NCBI RefSeq assembly: GCF_018861905.1
Contig: NZ_JAHLDU010000007.1
Location: forward strand, 174,615 to 238,614
Direction: 5' to 3'
DNA: 64,000 nt
Source of the DNA: Clostridium sp. DSM 17811
GTDB taxonomy: Bacteria > Bacillota > Clostridia > Clostridiales > Clostridiaceae
Positions 55,271-63,747 of this stretch are shown one piece after another. Made by a program: the position numbers and the translations under genes. Within the stretch, counting starts at the first letter, position 1. Each line of letters opens with the position of its first letter. The notes beneath the pieces were generated by a model. The model had not been told where the DNA came from, did no database searches, and saw nothing but the letters and a program-made list of their open reading frames with translations.

Positions 55271-56287
55271 ATGAAAAAAGTATTTAAAAAAATGATAATA
55301 TTAATAATCATTTCATTAATCGTACAAAGTGGTGGACTTTTCTATTTGAATAACTACTTTTTAACTTCGAATGCTGCTTTGAAATCTCAAAAGGTAGGAG
55401 ACTCAGCGCAAAGTAAGAAAACGTCTGTTTCAACATTCAAAGTACCAAGCAACGCAACCACTGTAGATGTTTCTTATGATGCAGGATATATTTCATATTA
55501 TTTGAATAATCAGCTATATGTTGTCAATACTATAACTGGTAAGAGCATTAACGTATTGTCTTCTAATGGAGTTAAAATATCATTTTGTAAATGGCTTCCG
55601 GATAGAAATAGAATGCTAGTTGTAGAAACTCAAAATAGAAATCTTTCATTATCATATTATGATGTTACTCAATCACAAAAGAGTAAAGTATCTGATATTT
55701 TAATGATTAGCTCAGCGTCTACTGTAAAGGATATTGAAGTATCACCTTTAACAAATGTAATTTATATAAAAGTTAAAAATGGTTATAAGTATTATTCTAT
55801 ATATTGGGTAAACATAATGAAATCAAGAAAAAAAATTGTTACTAAATCTGAATATGTAGGAAATATTGGAGTAATACCTCATGAAGATAAGATGGTGTAC
55901 GAAAATTTAACCAATAACAAGGTTTATGCAACGGGGCCAGACCATGCTTTGAACTTCAGTGGCTCTACAAAATCATGCTTACTTGCAATAGATAATAATG
56001 ATCAGGTTTATGTTGGAAATGTGGATAGTAGTAATAAAATTGATAAGATATATTATGGTAAATTGGGTGGTGACTGGAAGTCGCTTCCATTAAGCACAGC
56101 AGTAAGTAAAGATAACTTGTTTGTCACTGGTAGTGGTAAGGTTTATAAAAATGATAAGATTAAATGTATGGTAACAGAAATACAAACAAATAAAGAAACA
56201 ATTTATAAAGGTACATTCCTACAATCATATAGTACTGGAGTTGCATCATTAAGTGATGGAAATTTAGTTAAAACACCTTTCAATTAA
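55271..56287 (+). CDS. Hypothetical membrane-anchored beta-propeller-like protein
   Basis: 338 residues. Lysine start and hydrophobic helix about 8-28, then an extracellular beta-rich domain with short repeated strands (DVSYDAGYISYYLNNQLYVV, FCKWLPDRNRMLVVETQNRN) that resemble TolB/DPP-type propeller blades. GATAGGAGAG precedes the ATG. Likely translated with the phosphodiester glycosidase just upstream. No catalytic motif seen; function unknown. Confidence 0.65.
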   Translation: MKKVFKKMIILIIISLIVQSGGLFYLNNYFLTSNAALKSQKVGDSAQSKKTSVSTFKVPSNATTVDVSYDAGYISYYLNNQLYVVNTITGKSINVLSSNGVKISFCKWLPDRNRMLVVETQNRNLSLSYYDVTQSQKSKVSDILMISSASTVKDIEVSPLTNVIYIKVKNGYKYYSIYWVNIMKSRKKIVTKSEYVGNIGVIPHEDKMVYENLTNNKVYATGPDHALNFSGSTKSCLLAIDNNDQVYVGNVDSSNKIDKIYYGKLGGDWKSLPLSTAVSKDNLFVTGSGKVYKNDKIKCMVTEIQTNKETIYKGTFLQSYSTGVASLSDGNLVKTPFN

Positions 56288-56405
56288 ACTAAGAGTATAT
56301 TATTTTCAGTTAAATCATGGAATATTCCAAAATATAATTGAAATATGTAAATAGGTGACAGAGGATCAAGAATTTTTCCTGTTAATAATTTGGAGGAATA
56401 TAGTT

Positions 56406-57509
56406 ATGGTAAAGAAAATTATACTAAAAGTGATAGTTTTACTATTTATATTTATGATATTATTAATAGGATGTGTAAGCGATACGGGTACGCTAATGAA
56501 GAGTGAGAAAATATATAATAGTAATATTCAATCTAAAATGTCTAAATATATAGATGATTATTCTTCAAAAGATAAATTTAGTGGTACGGTTATCGTTGCA
56601 AAGGATAATGAGGTTATATTAGAAAAAGGGTATGGAATGGCAGATTATAATAATAAAATTGTTAATAAACCAAAAACAGTTTTTGAAATTGCATCCATAA
56701 CAAAACAATTTACGGCTACAGCAATTTTAATGTTACAAGAAAAGAATCTTTTAAGTGTCCAAGATACAGTTGATAAATATATTCCCGATTATCCAGAGGG
56801 AAAAAAAATAAAAATATATAATCTTCTTAGTCAAACCTCAGGAATTATCGATTACAGTCAACCTTCGGAAAAAGGAAAACTTACCTATACACCATTGGAA
56901 ATTATTGAACTTTTTAAAAATAAACCGCGCAAGTTTGAAACTGGAACAAAGTATGAGTACAGTAGTTCAAATTATATATTGCTTGGATATATAATAGAAA
57001 AGGTATCAGGTATGAAATATGAGCAGTATTTAGAAAAGAACATATTTAAACCTTTAAAATTAAATAATACAGGGTTTTTAAGCAATAAAATGAGTATAAA
57101 AAATAAAGCAATAGGATATGCTCTATCTGAAAATTCGGGCAAATATACACCAGCATCTAATGAAGAAAACTCAACACTATATTCTGCTGGAGGCATTTAT
57201 TCAACGGTTAATGATTTATACACATGGGGAAATGCATTATTTGAAGGGAAATTAATTAGTAAAGAGTCATTAAATGAAATGCTTACACCAGTATTAAACA
57301 CTTATGGATATGGATATGGATTGATTATTAGTAAAAATGCTATGGAAGATAAAATGGTTTGGCATAATGGAACTCTATCAGGCTATTCATCATATATAGG
57401 GAAAAATATTAATAAAGACTATGTATTTATTATACTTAGTAATAAAGGTTCATACAATGTTGTACAAATGGTTTCAGGATTAACCGATATTTTAGAAGTG
57501 GAAAAATAA
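56406..57509 (+). CDS. Serine beta-lactamase-like hydrolase, lipoprotein
   Basis: 367 residues. ATG 56406 has TTGGAGG at eight bases; an earlier ATG 17 codons upstream lacks one. Signal peptide with lipobox ILLIGC (Cys about 23). Class C/AmpH-type motifs: SxxK in EIASITKQFT (about 103), YSS in YEYSSSNYILLGYI (about 189) and HNG in WHNGTLSGYSSYIG (about 323). Acts outside the membrane, probably as a D,D-peptidase, esterase or D-amino acid-specific hydrolase rather than an antibiotic resistance enzyme. Neighbours are envelope genes. Confidence 0.88.
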   Translation: MVKKIILKVIVLLFIFMILLIGCVSDTGTLMKSEKIYNSNIQSKMSKYIDDYSSKDKFSGTVIVAKDNEVILEKGYGMADYNNKIVNKPKTVFEIASITKQFTATAILMLQEKNLLSVQDTVDKYIPDYPEGKKIKIYNLLSQTSGIIDYSQPSEKGKLTYTPLEIIELFKNKPRKFETGTKYEYSSSNYILLGYIIEKVSGMKYEQYLEKNIFKPLKLNNTGFLSNKMSIKNKAIGYALSENSGKYTPASNEENSTLYSAGGIYSTVNDLYTWGNALFEGKLISKESLNEMLTPVLNTYGYGYGLIISKNAMEDKMVWHNGTLSGYSSYIGKNINKDYVFIILSNKGSYNVVQMVSGLTDILEVEK

Positions 57510-57540
57510 CTTAAAAGAAGCAAGTTTAAAGGAGAGATTA

Positions 57541-58074
57541 ATGAACAAGAATAAGCGTATTATAATTTCTAGCATAGTAGCCATAGCTGTAGTTGCTGGA
57601 GGGTTTACTATTGATAATATAATAAGATCAAATAAAATTAAAAATAGCAGGAACACACACGGAGCGAGCGTATTACTGCCAACTGCTAAAGACTTTTACA
57701 AAGTGGGGGATACAGTAAAGATTAATGATATATCTCTGAAAATTGATAAAATAGATACATCAAATGGAAATAAAGTAAATAGGCCGGATGCAGGATTAGA
57801 ATATCTAATTGTAACCATAACAGTTAAAAATGGAAGTAACAGCAATAAAAACTATGGTGATGATTTTCAGATTCAAGATGAGAAAGGAAAAATTAGTGAT
57901 CCTATAGTAACAATGATAGCTGCCAATCACATATTTAAGAGTGGTAATTTAGCGTCTAAAAAAGAGGTTACAGGAACCCTGACGTTCCTAGCAGTAAAGG
58001 GTGCTAAAGGATTGAGTTTAAACTACAATTGGGATACATTGAGACATAAGATAGTTCGTTTTAAATTAAACTAA
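57541..58074 (+). CDS. DUF4352-type anchored protein
   Basis: 177 residues. N-terminal membrane helix about 7-26; C-terminal immunoglobulin-like DUF4352 domain with VGDTVKINDISLKID (about 58), YLIVTITVKNGSNSNKNYG (about 90) and FQIQDEKG. AAAGGAGAG precedes the ATG, 31 bases after the serine hydrolase gene. Typical cell-surface accessory protein; role unknown, possibly a partner of the hydrolase. Confidence 0.8.
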   Translation: MNKNKRIIISSIVAIAVVAGGFTIDNIIRSNKIKNSRNTHGASVLLPTAKDFYKVGDTVKINDISLKIDKIDTSNGNKVNRPDAGLEYLIVTITVKNGSNSNKNYGDDFQIQDEKGKISDPIVTMIAANHIFKSGNLASKKEVTGTLTFLAVKGAKGLSLNYNWDTLRHKIVRFKLN

Positions 58075-58164
58075 AAGCAAAAATAATACATATGAAATTT
58101 TTCCAGTGCGAGGTATTACATACATATTTTAAGGATATTTATTCAAATTTAAGGGGGGACTTAT

Positions 58165-58314
58165 ATGGATGAATTAATTTATAGTATACTCGAAGAAACA
58201 AGAGAAAATAACTTTAATCTTAAACTTAATCCTATGGTTATGGGAAGAAAACAAATAGAAACGCCAAACAAAATTATTAATTTCCTTCAAACTCTCTCTA
58301 AATGCGTAATATGA
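58165..58314 (+). pseudogene. dltC copy with in-frame deletion of the phosphopantetheine site
   Basis: 49 codons with a strong AAGGGGGGAC site. It begins MDELIYSILEETRE and ends NNFNLKLNP ... GRKQIETPNKIINFLQTLS, matching both ends of the intact DltC at 63491-63733 (MEETIYNILEEITGE ... ENFNIKLDP ... GRKDIETPNKLIEYLKALS). About 30 residues between them are missing, including the DSLG serine that carries phosphopantetheine. The frame is kept and the stop overlaps the dltD start as in the intact locus. As a carrier protein it must be inactive. Confidence 0.85.
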
Positions 58315-59522
58315 TGAGAAAGTTTAAAGTTCTTGTTTGCTCTATTTTTATTGTCACTATTATAAGTGGGGGCCTATTATTTTCTACTCAAAGTTATTAT
58401 GAAGGTCTTATTTCAAAAAAATATTATGATGAATTTGGAGAAAATTTAACAGTACAAAAATTTAAAAGTCCAATACTTCAAAGCATGGGAGCAAGGCAAG
58501 GTGATAATCTTTTAATGTTTGGGTCCTCTGAATTTGTTCACACCATCGGGTATTATACTCAACCCATTAAATTTTTCAATGGTAAAAAAGATGGTTTTCA
58601 AATAAATCTTATTGGAAAAGGAGGTTATACATGTTTAGTACATGCCGCTAATTTTGGAGCATTAGGCACTGAACTTAAGGAGCAAAAGGTGGTTTTTGTA
58701 GTTTCTCCACAATGGTTTTTAAAGGGAGGGGTTAGTGGAAAGGATATTGAAGCTAATTCTTCTGAACTACAGATATATGGATTTTTGTTTAATAGGAAAA
58801 TAAGCTTAGCTACAAAACAAGAGTTTTCTAAAAGAATAATGTCAATTCATTACTCAAAAACCAATAAAAACTTTGATATTATTAGAGAATATTGTTCTCT
58901 TTATAGTAATAAGGACTTAATAAGTACATCTAAGAGGTATTTATTGACACCCTACTACTGGATAAGATATGAATTGTTAGTTTTGCAAGATGACATAACT
59001 AGCAATAAATATCTTAAGTCTAATCCTAAACTTACAAAATATATTAAGCCTTTGCGTACAAATATTAATTGGAATGACGAGTTAAAAAAAGCTTCGAGCA
59101 TTGCTAAATCAAAATCTAATAATAATGAATTTGGAATGGATAATATTGCGTATAACAACTCATTTAAAAAAAACCTTAAAAAAACAAAGGGATCTATGAA
59201 GAATGACTCTTATAAGATATCACCAGAATATGAGGATTTTAAATTGTTGTTAGATGTTTGCAAGGAAGAAGGAATTAAACCATTATTTTTAAATATTCCT
59301 GTAAATGGCAAATGGTATGACTATGCTGGATTTAATAAAAGTGATAGATTAGCTTATTATAAAAGGATAGATAATATGATTAATTCTTATGGTTTTGAAG
59401 TTGCTGATTTTTCAAAATATGAAAATGAAGATCACTTTTTAATGGATGATTCGCATATAGGATGGAAGGGTTGGATACATGTTAATGAAGCAGTTGATAA
59501 ATATTATAACAACAATAAATAA
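58311..59522 (+). CDS. dltD: DltD-family protein, duplicate copy
   Basis: 403 residues, one membrane helix near the start (about 10-26). Family residues: serine in GSSEFVHTIGYYTQP (about 66), GKGGYTCLVHAANFG (about 103), VVSPQWF (about 130) and DDSHIGWKGW near the C-terminus (catalytic Asp/His). ATG 58311 gives the same ATGA overlap with dltC as in the intact locus. Very similar throughout to the DltD at 62295-63494. It should move D-alanine onto lipoteichoic acid outside the membrane. With its dltC broken it would depend on the other copy for D-alanyl carrier. Confidence 0.85.
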   Translation: MMRKFKVLVCSIFIVTIISGGLLFSTQSYYEGLISKKYYDEFGENLTVQKFKSPILQSMGARQGDNLLMFGSSEFVHTIGYYTQPIKFFNGKKDGFQINLIGKGGYTCLVHAANFGALGTELKEQKVVFVVSPQWFLKGGVSGKDIEANSSELQIYGFLFNRKISLATKQEFSKRIMSIHYSKTNKNFDIIREYCSLYSNKDLISTSKRYLLTPYYWIRYELLVLQDDITSNKYLKSNPKLTKYIKPLRTNINWNDELKKASSIAKSKSNNNEFGMDNIAYNNSFKKNLKKTKGSMKNDSYKISPEYEDFKLLLDVCKEEGIKPLFLNIPVNGKWYDYAGFNKSDRLAYYKRIDNMINSYGFEVADFSKYENEDHFLMDDSHIGWKGWIHVNEAVDKYYNNNK

Positions 59523-59592
59523 AAATAACTAGTGCAAAATAAATTGTAAACATTTAATAATATATGAAAGATTAGATTATTTTTATAAACTA

Positions 59593-59638
59593 ATATAACA
59601 TCCATATCTTTAGGAAGATATGGATGTTATATTTTTTT
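59593..59638 (+). terminator. Strong terminator after the duplicate dltD
   Basis: ATATAACATCCATATCTT pairs perfectly with AAGATATGGATGTTATAT around TAGG, followed by six Ts. The rest of the 310-base gap is AT-rich with no feature seen. Confidence 0.88.
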
Positions 59639-59832
59639 ATAAAGTTATGAGAGACTTTCCTTCGGAAATATTATTAAAAATTAAAAATAAAAAAAGGAAT
59701 ATATTGTAATGTGTAGAATTGGTATATTATGTAATTAATTAACAGTGAATATAAAATGTAAAACACTAAAAATAAATTTCAATGATTAAGGAAGTCTCAA
59801 ATTCAATAAATTATTTAGAAGGAGCTAATTAT

Positions 59833-60759
59833 ATGAATTGTAAGCATTGTGGAAAGATATTATCTGAAGATAGTAAAGTATGTCCTAGTTGTGGTACTAA
59901 CGAAGACATAAATAATTTACAAAAGTTAAATGATTATTCAGAAGACAAAATCAATAATTCAAAAAATTACATCTTAAATTTTAAAAAAATTATTTTTAAT
60001 AAAATAACAATTGCTGTTTTAATTTTTTTGATAATAAGTTTAGTAGTTACCATAGGTAAGCTCAAAGTTTTTAATAATAAAGATAATATAGAAGGTAAAC
60101 TAGTACTACAAAACAATTTAGGCGGTACATATTATAATAGGAATTTAGACAAGACAGTTAGCGATAAAGATGTTATTGTATTCCCTGATAAAAATTTGGA
60201 AAAGGTAGTTAGAGATGCGATTAAGAAATACAATGGAGAAATTTTAAAAAGTGATGTCTCTAAGATAAAAGAGTTAAAGGCTTCTAATATAAATATAAGT
60301 GACCTTTCCGGGATTCAAAATTTAACTAATTTGACTTTGTTATATTTATATAATAATAAAATAGAAAATATAGATGATTTAAAGGGACTTACTAAGTTAA
60401 CTGTATTAGATTTATATAATAATAAAATCGAAAATATAAATGCTTTAAAGAAACTCACTAATTTAACAACATTATATTTATGGAATAATAAAATCGACAA
60501 TATAGATAGTTTAAATGGGCTTACTAATTTGACTGTATTAGATTTATGGGGTAATAAGATCAGCGATATTGATGCCTTAAAGAGACTTACCAATTTGACT
60601 GTATTGGATTTATCTAATAATAAAATCAATAATATAAATGTTTTAAAGGGGTTTACTAAATTGAATGCATTATACCTAGGAACTAATCCAATTACAGATT
60701 ATTCAATAACAAGTTCTTATTATAGCGATCTAGAAGATAAGGATTTTATATTACAATAA
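59833..60759 (+). CDS. Zinc-ribbon, membrane-anchored leucine-rich repeat protein
   Basis: 308 residues. ATG 59833 has AGAAGGAG at nine bases; an earlier start lacks one. N-terminal zinc ribbon CKHCG ... CPSCG (residues 3-23), linker, membrane helix about 58-79, then outside a stretch PDKNLEKVVRDAIKKYNGEI typical of the cap before internalin-type repeats. Five or six 22-residue repeats follow, of pattern L..LT.L..LDLYNNKIENI..L.. A cytosolic zinc ribbon joined to an outside repeat domain suggests sensing or adhesion. Repeats are near-identical at the DNA level, hinting at recent expansion. Confidence 0.8.
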   Translation: MNCKHCGKILSEDSKVCPSCGTNEDINNLQKLNDYSEDKINNSKNYILNFKKIIFNKITIAVLIFLIISLVVTIGKLKVFNNKDNIEGKLVLQNNLGGTYYNRNLDKTVSDKDVIVFPDKNLEKVVRDAIKKYNGEILKSDVSKIKELKASNINISDLSGIQNLTNLTLLYLYNNKIENIDDLKGLTKLTVLDLYNNKIENINALKKLTNLTTLYLWNNKIDNIDSLNGLTNLTVLDLWGNKISDIDALKRLTNLTVLDLSNNKINNINVLKGFTKLNALYLGTNPITDYSITSSYYSDLEDKDFILQ

Positions 60760-60816
60760 AAAATTTAAACATTCAAAAAATATATTAGATGATGTATTAA
60801 AATATCCTTTGTTAGA

Positions 60817-60860
60817 TAACTACTTTTCAATTGTTTAATTATTGAAAAGTAGTTATTTTT
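60817..60860 (+). terminator. Terminator of the LRR gene
   Basis: TAACTACTTTTCAAT pairs perfectly with ATTGAAAAGTAGTTA, followed by TTTTT. Confidence 0.85.
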
Positions 60861-60954
60861 ACGTTCTTAAGATAATGATATAACATTGTATAAACGTTTA
60901 TAATTTGTTTAAATATAATCATTTATTGATTAATTTATATTATATGTAAAAATC

Positions 60955-60984
60955 TTGACAATATTAGTAGTTAGGTATTATTAT
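60955..60984 (+). promoter_or_regulatory. Candidate promoter of the deacetylase gene
   Basis: TTGACA with TATTAT at 18-base spacing (a second TATTAT lies three bases closer). About 155 bases before the start codon; nothing else recognised in the 381-base gap apart from the preceding terminator. Confidence 0.4.
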
Positions 60985-61140
60985 TAAGTAATGGTAAAAT
61001 TGATTTTTAAAACCAAATCCAAAGTATATTCTAAAACAACATAACAATAAAGATCTAATTATTTAACGTAACAAATAATTTGAAAGGAGAGTTATTTAGA
61101 ATTTAAAATTTAAATGATAATATGAATGGTGTGATGAATT

Positions 61141-61998
61141 ATGATGAAACTTAGAAGCAAGAAAAAAGTAGTGATTATTAAAAAGAAAAGATTTATTTTA
61201 GTAATATCAGTGTTTATTATATTTTTGTGTTTAATATTTTACATTGGTAGTAAAGTAAATGCGAAGAAACAGGTAGTTAAAAATGTTAACACAACAAAAG
61301 TTACACTACCACACCCACGAACTGATGTAAATATGAATGCAAGGGAAGGTAAATCTATTAATAAAGAATTAAATTCTGATTCTTCAAGTACAAATGTTTA
61401 TAATTCAGATGGACATAAAATAGCCTATCTAACTTTTGATGATGGACCTTGCGATAAGACTACCCCAGGAATTTTAAAAATTTTAGATAGTTATAATATA
61501 AAGGCAACTTTTTTTATAGTTGGTAGTTACGCAATAAAGTATCCTGATTTAGTAAAAAAAGAAGCAATGGATGGTCAAGCTATTGGAAACCATACATATT
61601 CACATAATTATAATTATATTTACTCTAATACTAACACATTTTTAAGTGATGTTAATAAATGTGAGACTACATTAAAATCAATATTGGGTAGTGATTTTAA
61701 TAGTAAGTTAGTAAGATTTCCAGGTGGGTCATTTGGCAAGAAATTGGAACCCTTTAGAGTGGCACTTAAAAGTGATGGATACCATTATATTGATTGGAAC
61801 GACTTAACGGGGGATGCAGAGGGTCAAAATGTACCAGTAGATAAGTTATTAGCTAATCTTAAAAAGAACACTGAGGGAAAGGGACATGTGGTTATTTTAA
61901 TGCATGATCTTTCAACAAAGGCGACAACTGTCCAAGCACTACCAAAAGTTATTGATTATTTAAAATCTAAGGGATATTCATTTAAAACGCTTAGTTAA
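61141..61998 (+). CDS. Membrane-anchored polysaccharide deacetylase (PgdA-like)
   Basis: 285 residues. Basic start and membrane helix about 19-36, then a NodB domain: catalytic base in YLTFDDGPCDK (about 98), metal histidines in GNHTYSHNYN (about 151), RFPGGSFG (about 197), YIDWNDLTGD (about 217) and LMHDLS (about 256). It probably removes acetyl groups from peptidoglycan or another GlcNAc polymer, giving lysozyme resistance. The ribosome site is weak (GGTGTGATG). Single gene between the two dltD copies. Confidence 0.9.
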   Translation: MMKLRSKKKVVIIKKKRFILVISVFIIFLCLIFYIGSKVNAKKQVVKNVNTTKVTLPHPRTDVNMNAREGKSINKELNSDSSSTNVYNSDGHKIAYLTFDDGPCDKTTPGILKILDSYNIKATFFIVGSYAIKYPDLVKKEAMDGQAIGNHTYSHNYNYIYSNTNTFLSDVNKCETTLKSILGSDFNSKLVRFPGGSFGKKLEPFRVALKSDGYHYIDWNDLTGDAEGQNVPVDKLLANLKKNTEGKGHVVILMHDLSTKATTVQALPKVIDYLKSKGYSFKTLS

Positions 61999-62064
61999 AT
62001 CTGGTATTTTTTGGAATAATAAATACAGTAAGAATGCTTAAATATATCAAAAAAGTAAATTTAA

Positions 62065-62095
62065 ATCTCTGAGGGGACTCCTCAGAGATCTTTTT
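62065..62095 (+). terminator. Terminator of the deacetylase gene
   Basis: ATCTCTGAGG pairs with CCTCAGAGAT around GGACT, followed by CTTTTT. Confidence 0.85.
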
Positions 62096-62129
62096 AGGAA
62101 GACTGTCCTTTTAATTTTTTGGGCATAAT

Positions 62130-62176
62130 AATTCCCCCAATTATAGGTTTAGTATCCTACAATTGGGGGAATTTTG
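62130..62176. terminator. Second stem-loop, likely terminator of the minus-strand dlt operon
   Basis: AATTCCCCCAATT at 62130-62142 pairs perfectly with 62161-62173, extended by TAGG/CCTA. It lies about 120 bases past dltD; A/T runs are short. Confidence 0.6.
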
Positions 62177-62294
62177 AAATGTTTGTATCTAAAACTGATT
62201 ATATATATAAGTAATTCTCACATCTGACTGAAATAAAAACAAATAACTGCAACCTAAAATGACAGTGGTATAAATAATTATCATAAAAATCATA

Positions 62295-63494
62295 TTAGTT
62301 TTTATTTTTGTTATAATATTTATCAATAGCTTCATTAACATATACCCAACCTTTCCAGCCTATGTGAGCACTATCCATTAGAAAGTAATTTTCATCTTCA
62401 TATTTTGAAAAATCAGCAACTTCAAAACCATAAGAATTAACCATATTATTTATCCTTTTATAATAAGCTAGTCTATCACTTTTATTATATCCAACATAGT
62501 CATACCACTTGCCATTTACAGGAATATTTAAAAATAATGGTTTAATTCCTTCATCCTTGCAAACGTCTAATAGCAATTTGAAATCCTCATATTCTGGAGA
62601 GTTTATACATAAATTGTTATTAGAAGATACCCTTATTGTTTCTGGGTTTCTTTTATATGCATGCTCATATACTCTATTGTCCATACCAAATTGATTATTA
62701 GTAGATTCTGACTTAGCAATTTTTGAAGCTTTTTTTAATTCTGCGTTCCAGTTAGTAGTTGTATGCGGTGGTTTTAAACCATTTGCAAGTTTAGGATCGG
62801 GTTTAAGATATTTATTGCTATTTATATCGTCTTTTAAAACTAATAGTTCATATCTTAGCCAGTAATAGGGGGTCATCAAGTACCTTTTAGATGTACTTAA
62901 TAAGTCCTTATTGCTATAAAGAGAACAATAATCTCGCATAAGAGCAAAGTGCTTATTGACCTTTTTACCAGAAATCAACACTATTCTTTTAGAAAAATCT
63001 TGTTTTGTAGTTAAACTTATATTCTTATTAAATAAAAATCCATATACCTGTAGTTCAGATGAATTGGCTTCAAAAGTATTTTCATCAATACCTTTTTTTA
63101 CAAACCATTGTGGGGAAAGTACGAAAACTACCTTTTGTCCCTTAAGTTCATGGCCTAGTGTTCCAAAATCAGCAGCATGTACTAAACATGTATAACCTGC
63201 TTTTCCTATAAGATTAATTTGAAAACCATCTTTTTTACCATTAAAAAACTTAATGGGTTGAGTATAATACCCGATAGTGTGTTCAAGTTCAGAAGAACCG
63301 AACATCAAAAGATTATCATGCTGCCTTGCTCCCATGCTTTGAAGTATTGGACTTTTAAATTTATGCTCAGTTAAATTCTCTCCAAACTCGTTATAATATT
63401 TTTTTGAAATAAGACCTTCGTAATGGCTTTGATAAAAAAATAAAAAACCAAAACAGATAATAATAGAACAAACAAAAGCTATAACCTTTTTCAT
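62295..63494 (-). CDS. dltD: DltD, D-alanyl transfer to teichoic acid
   Basis: 399 residues. Membrane helix about 4-20; GSSELEHTIGYYTQP (about 62) with the nucleophile serine, LIGKAGYTCLVHAADFG (about 98), VLSPQWFVKKG and the C-terminal DSAHIGWKGW (Asp/His). Starts with ATGA overlap on dltC. It acts at the outer face of the membrane with DltB and DltC to esterify lipoteichoic acid with D-alanine, lowering surface charge. Nearly the same protein as at 58311, in opposite orientation. Confidence 0.93.
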   Translation of the reverse strand: MKKVIAFVCSIIICFGFLFFYQSHYEGLISKKYYNEFGENLTEHKFKSPILQSMGARQHDNLLMFGSSELEHTIGYYTQPIKFFNGKKDGFQINLIGKAGYTCLVHAADFGTLGHELKGQKVVFVLSPQWFVKKGIDENTFEANSSELQVYGFLFNKNISLTTKQDFSKRIVLISGKKVNKHFALMRDYCSLYSNKDLLSTSKRYLMTPYYWLRYELLVLKDDINSNKYLKPDPKLANGLKPPHTTTNWNAELKKASKIAKSESTNNQFGMDNRVYEHAYKRNPETIRVSSNNNLCINSPEYEDFKLLLDVCKDEGIKPLFLNIPVNGKWYDYVGYNKSDRLAYYKRINNMVNSYGFEVADFSKYEDENYFLMDSAHIGWKGWVYVNEAIDKYYNKNKN

Positions 63495-63733
63495 TCTATT
63501 TTACTATTAGAGAGAGCTTTAAGGTATTCAATTAGTTTATTTGGTGTCTCTATATCTTTTCTTCCAACAATAGCAGGATCAAGTTTAATGTTAAAGTTCT
63601 CCTCTATAGCTACAATAAGTTCAATTATTCCTAATGAATCTAATCTCCCGCTGTCAAATAAATTCTCATTACTCTCTTCACGTAAATCCTCACCAGTAAT
63701 TTCTTCTAATATATTATAAATTGTTTCTTCCAT
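63491..63733 (-). CDS. dltC: D-alanyl carrier protein
   Basis: 80 residues. Phosphopantetheine serine in GRLDSLGIIELIVAIEE (about residue 33), typical helices before and after. AAAAGGGGGAATTTAT precedes the ATG, 14 bases after dltB. It carries D-alanine activated by DltA (not in the window) to DltB. Confidence 0.95.
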   Translation of the reverse strand: MEETIYNILEEITGEDLREESNENLFDSGRLDSLGIIELIVAIEENFNIKLDPAIVGRKDIETPNKLIEYLKALSNSKIE

Positions 63734-63747
63734 ATAAATTCCCCCTT

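Noticed and set aside
60315..60629. Regular direct repeats of about 66 bases resembling an array
   Set aside because: They code for 22-residue leucine-rich repeats in frame; no spacers or cas genes, so not CRISPR.
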